Below, piece after piece: positions 1 to 8,157 of a stretch of DNA of 13,155 nt. Both the position numbers and the translations under genes were made by a program. Source of the DNA: Circinella umbellata (taxonomy: Eukaryota; Mucoromycota; Mucoromycetes; Mucorales; Lichtheimiaceae); assembly GCA_025093555.1 (NCBI GenBank), contig JAIWNF010000190.1:1-13155 (forward strand). Reading direction: 5' to 3'. Below the pieces are notes generated by a model. The model ran no database searches. It had not been told where the DNA came from and saw only the letters and a list, made by a program, of their open reading frames with translations. Every line of letters begins with the position of its first letter. The stretch's first letter is position 1.

Positions 1-227
1 TTTTGATAAGTTATAAGTATTTTTACTTGGTCATCTGGTTGATGAAAGTCGTCATTAGTGCCATGATATTCTTCATCAAGAGAATCCAAAAATACCATGA
101 CATCAAGGGGGATCACACGTCTAGGCGTATCACGTCCATGGCAAGCATCACAGGTTTTATTAGGGGTATTTCTACCCAAAAAAGCCGTTCTTGCATTTAC
201 CTGATAACATCTGTGGCATAAATACAT
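1..227 (-). CDS. Hypothetical protein with two CxxC pairs (zinc-ribbon-like), 5' part only
   Basis: An open frame on the minus strand begins with ATG at 227-225 and runs off the window start without a stop (about 75 codons seen). It opens MYLCHRCYQ and has a second pair, TCDACHGRD, about 18 residues later, giving CX2C...CX2C with basic residues after it, as in treble-clef or zinc-ribbon folds. An acidic stretch follows (DSLDEEY, FHQPDD). The frame stays open upstream to an in-frame TAA at 317-315, so a spliced upstream exon is possible; CTAAT followed by CACAG on the minus strand at about 290-277 could be a branch site and acceptor. The residue mix looks like real protein, unlike the opposite-strand frame. 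I do not recognise the family. It is the only likely non-transposon gene here. Metal binding is inference from cysteine spacing. Confidence 0.45.
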   Translation of the reverse strand, partial: MYLCHRCYQVNARTAFLGRNTPNKTCDACHGRDTPRRVIPLDVMVFLDSLDEEYHGTNDDFHQPDDQVKILITYQ

Positions 228-730
228 GATATTTTCGTCAAAAGAATCTTCTTGACAAGCTTCAGCAATTGTTGGTGCATCTGTGGTATTAGAACATGGT
301 GTAAGACACGAGGATTACGAATGCTGGGAATGCAATTCTTATTAGTGTTCATTATAAAATAGTAATTAAGAAAACGATAAAACTGAATAACTGTAGACAA
401 ACAAATGCTAGCACCAAGATTTTGTTTCTAATTCCTCTAAGCCTCAATTTAAAATATTGGTTTTTGATCACTTTCTATCTATTTGCATATATTTTCCTCT
501 AGATTTTGTCTCCAAATATGCTGAAAATATAAAAAACATTGAATTATTATAATAAACTTTTTTTCCATCCTGACCAAAATGCACCATATCAAAAAAAATA
601 AATAAAAACATCCTTTTTCTAGACTGGTACATTATTTTACCGATCGCGACTTTTTTTGTCGCGAATTCTATCTGGATAAATATTACCCTGGCTAGACCTT
701 GTCACGAAATTTCAGCGGCTCCTATGTTCA
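228..730. other. AT-rich region without a supported gene
   Basis: No frame looks like protein. The minus-strand frame that overlaps the start of this stretch is out of phase with the CxxC gene. The stretch contains A/T runs and one GC-rich hairpin (listed separately). From about 700 onward it grades into an LTR end. Part of it may be the body of the LTR that ends at 785, but its other boundary is not visible to me. Confidence 0.5.
644..664. repeat. Perfect GC-rich inverted repeat (hairpin)
   Basis: TCGCGAC and GTCGCGA are perfect 7-bp arms around a T7 loop. A GC stem like this is unusual in such AT-rich surroundings. It could be a terminator-like hairpin, a protein-binding palindrome or part of the LTR ending at 785. 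The function is unknown. Confidence 0.7.
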
Positions 731-785
731 GTTCACGTGAGTGCCAAAGTGAATGAGGCCAGAAAACCTCACACACAAAGTGTCA
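731..785 (-). repeat. Terminal segment of a minus-oriented LTR (U3 start)
   Basis: The segment reads CACGTGAGTGCCAAAGTG, then a GAGGCC...CCTC inverted repeat, and ends GTGTCA. Nearly the same sequence occurs at 8101-8153 at the end of LTR A2. Shorter versions (gaggccgg... then GTGTCA) end LTRs D (10460) and E (11660). By analogy with E, whose end abuts a PPT on the minus strand, this is the 5' (U3) end of an LTR reading leftward. The other end was not identified. Confidence 0.6.
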
Positions 786-789
786 ACAA

Positions 790-1139
790 TGACACGTGTG
801 GTGCTTGTTATATCAATCAAATATAATAAAATAAAGAGACGTTAAAAAGTCAACGAGACCCAAAAGAACAATAATTGAACTGAAGTTTATTAAAATAAAA
901 TATTATCTCTATTTATATGAATCTTATTATCAGTGGGATATATTGATATGTGTATACGTAAGATTTATATTTGTCATGGCCGTGTGAATTATCAATATAA
1001 GATTAATGATATTAAGATTAGACTTTGAGCGGTTGACGATATGATATATCTATGCAGCTGTAACCTTATATCATTATAGAAGACGGACTTCTGTGTTCTT
1101 ATAAATCATGGTCCAAATAGGGAAATACACGAAATGTCA
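790..1139 (-). repeat. LTR A1, degenerate minus-oriented LTR
   Basis: It begins TGACACGTGTGGTGCTTG, the same terminal block as LTRs D and E, only 4 bp (acaa) after the previous LTR end. On the minus strand a TATA-like TATAAATAGAG (918-908) is followed by AATAAA (891-886), the order seen in the other LTRs. The far end is inferred at TGTCA (1135-1139), preceded by GGGAAATACAC, which also precedes the end of LTR E. The right boundary is therefore tentative. Confidence 0.45.
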
Positions 1140-1181
1140 GCAAAGCATAATTAAAGATACGCTATACTTTAATAATTAGAA

Positions 1182-2074
1182 TGACAAATAATTATCTTTA
1201 TGAATAATATGTGTTGGATACAACAGTGCTTAGTGTTATGTGTATAATTGACAAAAAGGTAAGAATAAAATAGAAATAAAGAAAAATAAAGAATAGAAAA
1301 TAGAGAAAGTGATAAAATAAATAAATAGATAAACGGGCTCAGAGAAGTTAAGGGTTGTGTATAGTAAACAGTAAAGGTAGAAATAAATAAAACAATAATA
1401 AAAGTAATAAATAAAATATGCTCTAACGATGATTTCACTAAGATTATCCCAAAATCAATAATACAAATCCAACGTTAATACAATTTCCAACGATCAAATA
1501 ACCAGAATAAGATAATCTTTTATTAACAATTTTCTAACTGCTAGTTATACTCAAATTTCAAGAGGGAAAAGAGTTGTTTCTAACTAGTGAATATATGATC
1601 TATATTTCGATAGATAATTATATATAAGAGTACAGGGAATATTCTATATAATAGAATTATATCATTTAAAGTGTGACAGCAAGATAGACATAACATACGG
1701 TAAGAAATAAAAAAAAAGAAAATATCGGATAAGAGGACAGAAGTTATAAGAACGGGTATGATAAGGGAGAGCAAATAGGGCAACAAGATAAAAAGGGTTC
1801 AATATGATAGATTAGCGTCGAGCATAAAAATCATGCTAATAAAAAAGGATAATAAAAATAAAAATACGGATAGGGATTAACACGATAAGAAAATTAATGA
1901 TAATACAATAATTATCATTAAATACAAATAAGTTAAAGAATAAAATAATACCGAGTATAAAATAACAATAATATACAGGGAATTACGTAAAAATATAAAT
2001 GATATATACAATAAAAGGGGGAGGGTCCTTCAAATAAAAAGATAAGAGTCGTATCCGAAAATAAAGATAATAAT
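1182..2074 (-). repeat. LTR A2, first part (interrupted by the chromovirus)
   Basis: This purine-rich block aligns with LTRs D and E. Shared landmarks are gtgcttagtg (about 1227), a block like ggttcaaagaagttacgggttg (here about 1336-1360), gattatcc (about 1441) and an AATAAA complement near 1519. The chromovirus splits it; the remainder continues at 7978-8153 and ends GTGTCA. Joined length is about 1.07 kb, comparable with D (986 bp) and E (1197 bp). The left end is degraded and could lie anywhere between about 1182 and 1225. No coding potential was seen. Confidence 0.5.
2070..2074. repeat. Target site duplication ATAAT (left copy)
   Basis: ATAAT directly precedes the TGTGATATTCC start of the 5' LTR and is repeated at 7978-7982 directly after the 3' LTR. 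A 5-bp duplication is the usual product of Ty3/Gypsy integration. The right copy sits in an (AAT)n stretch, so the match is slightly less informative than it looks. Confidence 0.85.
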
Positions 2075-2502
2075 TGTGATATTCCTACCCACCATCAAAA
2101 ATAAATAATAATAATATACACCGATCTAAGTCAAACATAATAATATCGGTTACTTCTCTATTATACCATATTAAGCAAATCATACCAAATGAAACATATA
2201 ACAATAATAATATACCAATCACAATTATATACCAATAATAATAATAATATAAAACATATCATATATCAATATACTGAAACTAAAACAACAAGTGAACCCA
2301 TCATCGTAGGATAGGGAAATTATATACCAAAGAATATAAATATAGACTTAAAATTAAATAATATAAAATTATCTTTTTATCTTGATACTTTATTCATAAT
2401 AAAAGACTTAATCGATTCTCACAAGACTTATCTTTGTTATCCATTTCTATTTCTATCTACTTTTATCTTACCTTATTTATCTATTTTCCCATCCATACGA
2501 CA
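2075..2502 (+). repeat. 5' LTR of the chromovirus (428 bp)
   Basis: Starts TGTGATATTCC and ends CATACGACA. The same 428 bp occur at 7550-7977 with no mismatch found by eye. It is rich in AAT and ATA triplets. It carries a TATA box and a polyadenylation signal, as expected of an LTR that both starts and ends transcripts. Confidence 0.96.
2362..2403 (+). promoter_or_regulatory. LTR TATA box and polyadenylation signal
   Basis: TATAAAA at 2362-2368 and AATAAA at 2398-2403, about 30 bp apart, lie in the last third of the LTR. The first would place transcription start near or after 2390 in the 5' LTR. The second would act in the 3' LTR copy (7837-7843 and 7873-7878). The start site itself cannot be read from sequence. 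Confidence 0.5.
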
Positions 2503-2525
2503 TTTTTTTCTTGTGAACTATCACC
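2503..2525 (+). other. Leader and possible self-priming PBS
   Basis: Only 23 nt separate the LTR from the Gag ATG, and no TGG-type tRNA primer site follows the LTR. TCTTGTGA (2509-2516) is complementary to TCACAAGA in the LTR (2419-2426), downstream of the TATA box. Tf1/sushi-type chromoviruses prime from the 5' end of their own mRNA, so this pairing is a candidate self-primer. The 8-bp match is short and could be chance. Confidence 0.3.
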
Positions 2526-5500
2526 ATGTCTAACACTCCAACTTCAAACAACTCCGATGTCAATCGATCTGCCCCCATTGCTAATCATCAAGAACATCTT
2601 GAAAATCTCCAACAACAAACAAACAATGATGATGAAACTGCCGGTCTTGCTCAACAAACAAATAATCTGAATTTAGACGCAATGATGGAGGACGCAGCTC
2701 CATGGATTCCCGACAACCAAGACGGTGTAGAACAAATTCATCCCAGCCAATTAGGTCCAAACAGTAAACCCGAAGTTGTCATCAAATACTTACGTCAACA
2801 ACTAATAAAGTGTACAAGTCTAATTACCTTGGCAACCATAAGAAACAATCTTGATGAAGTACAAGCGTTAAATGAACAACGAAAAGACTTTCAAAAACGT
2901 TTGACAATAATGGAAGATGTATTAAAAAATCAACAATCCAATCAAGAAATTCCCACCAACCAGAACCGCAAAATTCCAGTTGTTCCAAAGGATCTTCCTG
3001 CATTCCAGCTAAGAGGCCAACACAGACATGATAAAAGGCGCGACAGCTATGATTCCGCCGAGTCTTTTTTGGATGATTTTGAGGTCCATCTTGCTGCTTA
3101 CGAACTCAATATTGAAGAAAATTGGCGAAGATTAATTCCAATGACCTGCGATGCCAATAGAAGAGCGTGGTTGCTTTCCACCATGAAAAAGCCTGAAATA
3201 ACAAATTGGAATTCCTTTCGTGGCGAGGTTGAACGATACTTTACATCTCCATACACAATTTTTTACCGTCGCCATCGCATCCGCACCATGAAACAATCAA
3301 AAAATCAATCCCTGCGAGAATACTCAAACAAACTGCAAGAATATGCTGTCAAGTATGGTATTCCAAATAATCAAGACCTCGTATTCAACTACCTCTGTTC
3401 TTTGAACCGACAATATAGAAAAAAAGCGTGGACGTTGATAGCCAACCATCATGGTGATCAAATTCCGGACAAACTGGAACCGGTAGTTCAAATGGTACAG
3501 TCTCTCGCCGCCTCAGAAACAGCTTCGGATAACAACAGTTCTTCAGGCTCGAACTCGGACAGTGACGATGATACAGACTCTGAAAATGACAAACCACACA
3601 ATAAACGTCGGCGCACCAACAACAACAAATCCAAAGGCAAAGGTAAAGCACTATTGTTTTCAAAGAAGAATACTTGCTTCCTGCATCCCAAATCGAATCA
3701 TACACGCTTTGATTGCGAAAAATTGAAGGAAGTATTACGCATGTCAAGATACAACAACAACAATAATAATAACTGGCAAAACAATAACAAATTTGGCTCT
3801 TGTTCCTTCTTTGGTCCTTCCAATAAGGGTAGCTATAATAATGGTGCTGGTCCCAGCAACATTAACTTATGCCGATTTTGCCGCCGTGTTCCGTATGTCA
3901 GAGGACATGAGTGCCAGGAGATGCTTCGAGCTCGTCGTTCGAACTTCAATAACAATAATAATAATAACACGGTTCGCAGCCGTATGAATCACTTGTCTTC
4001 ACAAGTAGAAGATATGCTTTCCATCAATGATGACGAACTTATGGAAACATCATCTAACAATAATAAAGGTACTATTAAAACCGATTCATTATTACAATAT
4101 AACACACATACTCAAAACACAAACCACTCTTTAAAAAATAATCAAACTAAGCAAAACACTGACTTACCCTCGGCTATTTTTGTTCCTATCACTTTACAGG
4201 ATAAACAAATATTGGCTTTCCTTGACACGGGTTGTGACAAGTCATCACTTAGTTTAGAATACATAAAAAATAATAAATTGTCATTTACACCATTTACACA
4301 TCGTGGTTCTGTTATAACTTCAATAGAAGGTTTAGAAGGAAAAAGAGTTGGGGAAGTAAAAAATATTCTTTTAAAATATGGAGGCAAAACAGTCACCCAT
4401 ACTTTCGAAGCTTTACCGCTTTCGGAAAACATAATCATGACTATTGGTATGGACCTTATGCCGAAACTGGGTATCTCTATCCATGGTCTTGCCACATCAT
4501 GGGATGACAATCCACATGCACAAATCAATAATGATACGTGTTATGATGTTCCTCCTCCAAATAATTCACCTGCTGGTTCTAAAGAAGAACAAAATAATTT
4601 TCATACAAAAATTAAACCATTTTTAAAACAAAATGAAAACATTCCACTGACATCACATTGTCCTTTACCAGAAGCTGTCATTCGTTTAGAAACACCTCCA
4701 AATATTACGATATATAGACCACAATATCCTCTACCATATGCTTTAATTCCTGAATTGAAGGAAACAATTAATCGATGGTTAGAAGAAGGTGTTATCATTC
4801 CCGCTCCAGTAAACACTGCTTGGAATCAACCATTAACAGCAGTTCCAAAAACAACTGGCCCTGATGGAATTAAAAAACATCGACTTTGCTTAGACACACG
4901 TGGAATTAACAATGCATTAATAAATAACGATAGACATCCTATCAATAACATCCAAGAAATTTTCTCAAAATTAAGTGGATGTAATATTTTTACCACACTT
5001 CACTTAAAAGCTGCTTTTGAGAGATTTCCAGTATTACAAGAACACCAACAAAAACTTAGCTTTACGTTCTTAGGAACACAGTACTCCTATGCAAAAGGAT
5101 GCTTCGGACTCAAAACACTTAGCAGTGCTTTTCAACGTGTCATGAATATTTTATTTCATGATCTTCCATTCGTAAATTGTTTCATTGATGATATCATAGT
5201 CGCATCTAAAAACATACACGAACATGCAGATCACGTTGCACAAGTTATAAAAATATTGACCGATGCCAATCTTATTCTTAATCTAGACAAATGTAATTTC
5301 GCTCAAGCAAGCACACATTTATTAGGATTTAGTGTCTCGACTAAAGGTATTGCTCTTGACGTTCGTAAAGTAACAACCGTTTTAGACTATCCTCCTTTAC
5401 AAACAGGCAAAGATTGCATGAAATTTGGTGGATTAATAAATTATTTCTGCTCATCAATACCCAACTGTGCTAAAATCATGGCTCCCATTGATGCTTTACG

Positions 5501-5687
5501 TCATGAAAAATCTCTCAAAGGAAAATGGGGTTCAGCACAACAAAAAGCATTTGACACTGTACGTCAAATATTAACCAAGACTCCTATATTACGTTATCCA
5601 TCTTTACATGAGAAATTTTACATAGGTACTGATGCTAGCAACTCTGGCATAGCTTGCGTTCTACGTATATCAAATAATAAACAATGA
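2526..5687 (+). CDS. gag-pol: Chromovirus Gag-protease-RT polyprotein, truncated in RNase H
   Basis: The first 1053 codons of a fused Gag-Pol. The ATG at 2526 (context caccATG) is the first in frame after the LTR. Residues about 90-140 look coiled-coil; about 177-330 match a retrotransposon Gag domain (SAESFLDDFE, W-rich). A basic patch (KRRR) is followed by a CX2HX4HX4C knuckle (C384, H387, H392, C397), poly-Asn, and CX2CX8HXC (C449-C463). The aspartic protease has LDTG at D567 and a distal IGMDL. RT runs about 735-915 with RLCLD (786-790), FGL and FIDD (886-889). Motif A reads FTTLHLKAAF: H826 replaces the first catalytic Asp, so polymerase activity should be lost. RNase H begins with TDAS (D1036), but the frame shifts within 5653-5687 and stops at TGA. 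The polyprotein would act in cytoplasmic virus-like particles. Confidence 0.93.
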   Translation: MSNTPTSNNSDVNRSAPIANHQEHLENLQQQTNNDDETAGLAQQTNNLNLDAMMEDAAPWIPDNQDGVEQIHPSQLGPNSKPEVVIKYLRQQLIKCTSLITLATIRNNLDEVQALNEQRKDFQKRLTIMEDVLKNQQSNQEIPTNQNRKIPVVPKDLPAFQLRGQHRHDKRRDSYDSAESFLDDFEVHLAAYELNIEENWRRLIPMTCDANRRAWLLSTMKKPEITNWNSFRGEVERYFTSPYTIFYRRHRIRTMKQSKNQSLREYSNKLQEYAVKYGIPNNQDLVFNYLCSLNRQYRKKAWTLIANHHGDQIPDKLEPVVQMVQSLAASETASDNNSSSGSNSDSDDDTDSENDKPHNKRRRTNNNKSKGKGKALLFSKKNTCFLHPKSNHTRFDCEKLKEVLRMSRYNNNNNNNWQNNNKFGSCSFFGPSNKGSYNNGAGPSNINLCRFCRRVPYVRGHECQEMLRARRSNFNNNNNNNTVRSRMNHLSSQVEDMLSINDDELMETSSNNNKGTIKTDSLLQYNTHTQNTNHSLKNNQTKQNTDLPSAIFVPITLQDKQILAFLDTGCDKSSLSLEYIKNNKLSFTPFTHRGSVITSIEGLEGKRVGEVKNILLKYGGKTVTHTFEALPLSENIIMTIGMDLMPKLGISIHGLATSWDDNPHAQINNDTCYDVPPPNNSPAGSKEEQNNFHTKIKPFLKQNENIPLTSHCPLPEAVIRLETPPNITIYRPQYPLPYALIPELKETINRWLEEGVIIPAPVNTAWNQPLTAVPKTTGPDGIKKHRLCLDTRGINNALINNDRHPINNIQEIFSKLSGCNIFTTLHLKAAFERFPVLQEHQQKLSFTFLGTQYSYAKGCFGLKTLSSAFQRVMNILFHDLPFVNCFIDDIIVASKNIHEHADHVAQVIKILTDANLILNLDKCNFAQASTHLLGFSVSTKGIALDVRKVTTVLDYPPLQTGKDCMKFGGLINYFCSSIPNCAKIMAPIDALRHEKSLKGKWGSAQQKAFDTVRQILTKTPILRYPSLHEKFYIGTDASNSGIACVLRISNNKQ

Positions 5688-6249
5688 AACACGACATATT
5701 GCTTTCATGTCTCGTACTCTTTCTAAGTCAGAAAGAAATTATTCAACCACCAAGAAAGAACTTCTTGCCATCATCTTCGCTCTTCATAAATTCCACCAAT
5801 ATATATATGGTCGCGAATTCGAACTTAATACTGACCATCGCTCATTATGCTGGTTACAAACACAACCAATAGCTAATCGCATGATGATTAACTGGCTAGA
5901 AACTATTTTATCATACCCCGGAATGAAAATCGTACATATTCCAGGTTTACAAAATACCCTACCAGACCTATTGAGCCGCCTATATGAAGACATCGATGAC
6001 ATTGCATCTTTGAGAGGGGGTAATGCTCCAGTTCCAACACAACCGCGACATTCACTTCCGCAATTAAATAATAAAAATAATAAAAATTTAAATACTAGCG
6101 ATACCATACATATGCATTCCTTACATGCTGATAATCCATTTATTGACATGATCACACCACCAGTGGAAGATCGACATAAATTATTATTAGATCAGCATAA
6201 CTTCGGTCACTTTGGCGCTGAAGCCATGACAAAAGGTTTACGAAGCTAA
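5653..6249 (+). pseudogene. pol: Continuation of pol: RNase H and N-terminal integrase, frameshifted
   Basis: The same gene continues in the next frame, which is open from 5653 and overlaps the end of the first frame by 35 bp. It supplies the rest of RNase H: SERNYSTTKKELLAI with the catalytic Glu, LNTDHRSL with an Asp, and LPDLLSR with the last Asp. Next comes a linker with SLRGGN, encoded by the central PPT-like tract. The HH half of the integrase zinc domain follows (HNFGH, His codons at 6196 and 6208). It ends at TAA 6247-6249. The break separates residues of one RNase H fold, so it is a mutation rather than a gene boundary. It looks like one extra base, or an equivalent change, near 5660-5670. 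Confidence 0.9.
6011..6025 (+). promoter_or_regulatory. Internal copy of the PPT (candidate central polypurine tract)
   Basis: TGAGAGGGGGTAATG here is identical over 15 bp to the 3' PPT/LTR junction at 7537-7551. In frame it encodes part of the SLRGGN linker between RNase H and integrase. A second plus-strand primer site inside pol is known in lentiviruses and in Ty1; its use here is inference. Confidence 0.5.
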
Positions 6250-7494
6250 GGATTGAACTGGAACGGTATTTTTCACCAAGCATTGAGTGTTGTACGTGCT
6301 TGTGATACATGTGCTAAAAATAACATTATAAAACATGGATACCATCCATTGCGTCCTGTCCAATCTTATCTCCCTGCAGATCACTGGGCATTAGATTTAG
6401 CTGGTCCATTCAAGACCACAATTTCTGGAAATAACTACCTACTTGTCGCCGTAGATTTGTGTACCAAATTTACTATTCTTCGCGCTATACCAAATAAACA
6501 ATCTGACACAGTAGCGAAAATATTAATACAAATATTTCAAGATTTTAGCTTCCCACGTTATATAAACACAGACTGGGGATCCGAATTTGTCAATTCGATA
6601 ATGGAAAAGTTAACAGAAGCTGCAGGTGTTTACCACCACAAAAGTACACCATATCATGCTCGATCTAATCCAGCAGAACGATATGTACAAACAGCAGTGC
6701 GTGCTTTAAGAAAAAGCATTAGAGGTGCAATCAAGTCATGGGATATTTTCGTTCCAGGAATTCAACTAGCTATAAACACTAAAATATCAAAACGTACGGA
6801 CACAGCTCCCTACACATTAATGTTTGCTAGAAAAATGAACCAATTCCAAGATTTTAGAAATGAAATAGGCATAGAGCCATTATCATATGATGAATTAAAG
6901 AAAAGAATACACAAAATGGAAACAGTTGTTTTTCCTGCAATCAATGAACGTGTAAAAGCCATACTTGATGCACAGGCACATAAATTCAATAAAAAACATT
7001 TAATAGTTGACTTTCCACCAAACAGCCATGTCATGGTTAGAGTAACAGACAAAGGTAGCAAATTAGAAAACGAATATGATGGTCCATATCTCGTTGTAAG
7101 AAAAACACGTGGAGGTTCTTATGTGCTAAAAGACGAAATGGGAAATTTAAAACCTTCCAACTATCCACCCAATCGCTTAAAATTAATCTCACAAGATGAA
7201 GTAATCCCTTGTGATGAATTATACGAAGTAAAAGCAATTGTTACACACCGTGAAATAAAACCTGGTATTTATGAATATAAAGTAAGATGGGTAGAATATG
7301 AAGAAGAGGATGATACGTGGCAGAAAGCAGAAACGTTTTCTCAACAAAAAACGATATCAGAATATTGGAAAAGATTAGGCACAGAATCAAACACAAAGAA
7401 TACAAAAAATACAAATACTATGACAAACAAAAGAAAAATTTCAAACTCGGAAACTTCGTTCCGAAGATCTACACGATCTAAACAAAATAAGTAA
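6250..7494 (+). pseudogene. pol: Continuation of pol: integrase and chromodomain after an in-frame stop
   Basis: Same frame as the preceding segment, directly after TAA 6247-6249; the stop lies between the HH and CC pairs of the zinc domain. CDTC (Cys codons 6301 and 6310) completes HHCC. The catalytic triad is intact: Asp (6394, LDLAGP), Asp (6571, TDWGSEF) and Glu (6676, NPAER). There are 34 residues between the last two, one fewer than the textbook 35. A GPY/F module follows (YDGPYLVV). A chromodomain then starts at Tyr 7222 (YEVKAIV), with Trp 7288 and Tyr 7297 completing an aromatic cage, so it may read methylated histone tails and guide insertion. The tail is basic (TNKRK, RRSTRSK) and may act as a nuclear localisation signal. 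A stop ends the frame at 7494. Confidence 0.92.
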
Positions 7495-7536
7495 TTACAC
7501 AAACATAAACACAAACATAAATAATGAGAAGCAACC

Positions 7537-7549
7537 TGAGAGGGGGTAA
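7537..7549 (+). promoter_or_regulatory. 3' polypurine tract of the chromovirus
   Basis: TGAGAGGGGGTAA directly abuts the TGTGATATTCC start of the 3' LTR. It would be the RNase H-resistant primer for plus-strand DNA synthesis. It lies 43 bp after the pol stop codon. Confidence 0.9.
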
Positions 7550-7977
7550 TGTGATATTCCTACCCACCATCAAAAATAAATAATAATAATATACACCGAT
7601 CTAAGTCAAACATAATAATATCGGTTACTTCTCTATTATACCATATTAAGCAAATCATACCAAATGAAACATATAACAATAATAATATACCAATCACAAT
7701 TATATACCAATAATAATAATAATATAAAACATATCATATATCAATATACTGAAACTAAAACAACAAGTGAACCCATCATCGTAGGATAGGGAAATTATAT
7801 ACCAAAGAATATAAATATAGACTTAAAATTAAATAATATAAAATTATCTTTTTATCTTGATACTTTATTCATAATAAAAGACTTAATCGATTCTCACAAG
7901 ACTTATCTTTGTTATCCATTTCTATTTCTATCTACTTTTATCTTACCTTATTTATCTATTTTCCCATCCATACGACA
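7550..7977 (+). repeat. 3' LTR of the chromovirus (428 bp)
   Basis: Identical by eye to 2075-2502 over the full 428 bp, starting TGTGATATTCC and ending CATACGACA. The TATA box and AATAAA recur at 7837-7843 and 7873-7878. The next five bases are the ATAAT duplication. Confidence 0.96.
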
Positions 7978-7982
7978 ATAAT
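7978..7982. repeat. Target site duplication ATAAT (right copy)
   Basis: Directly follows the CA end of the 3' LTR and matches 2070-2074. It marks where LTR A2 resumes. Confidence 0.85.
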
Positions 7983-8153
7983 AATAAAAGAAAAAAAATG
8001 AAATGAAAGAAATATTGATAAGAAATATCGGCTATTTTGGGAGCAGGCTTCAGCAGAATACTTCTTCCCAAGTTATTCCATATTCGGGTAGCCAACCCCA
8101 TCACGTGAGTGCCAAAGTGGATGAGGCCGGAAAACCTCACCCACAACGTGTCA
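7978..8153 (-). repeat. LTR A2, second part
   Basis: Continuation of the LTR split by the chromovirus. It ends CACGTGAGTGCCAAAGTGGA, then a GAGGCC...CCTC inverted repeat, then ACAACGTGTCA, matching 731-785 closely. Four bases (aaat) separate it from LTR B. Confidence 0.55.
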
Positions 8154-8157
8154 AAAT

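Larger units (their letters stand above)
2075..7977 (+). mobile_element. Complete Ty3/Gypsy chromovirus, young but defective
   Basis: A 5903-bp LTR retrotransposon: LTR, 23-nt leader, gag-pol, PPT, LTR. The order protease, RT, RNase H, integrase, chromodomain identifies the chromovirus branch of Metaviridae. LTRs start TGT and end ACA, are 428 bp each and show no difference by eye. They are flanked by a perfect ATAAT duplication, so insertion looks recent. It lies inside LTR A2 in the opposite orientation to that LTR. Gag and pol share one frame, as in Tf1-like elements. Three lesions should prevent autonomous movement: Asp to His in the RT active site, a frameshift in RNase H and a stop in the integrase zinc domain. 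Confidence 0.96.

Noticed and set aside
3385..4528. Minus-strand frames opposite gag
   Set aside because: Shadows of the well-supported plus-strand polyprotein.
5653..5687. Programmed +1 frameshift as in Ty3
   Set aside because: Gag and Pol are already in one frame and the shift is inside RNase H, so a disabling mutation is simpler.
6247..6249. Stop-codon readthrough as a regulated event
   Set aside because: The stop divides the integrase zinc domain, not a Gag/Pol border, in a copy already broken elsewhere.
6571..6678. 34 instead of 35 residues between the last two integrase catalytic residues as a defect
   Set aside because: The one-residue shortening is at NPAER, a variant I know from other Gypsy integrases; probably lineage-specific.
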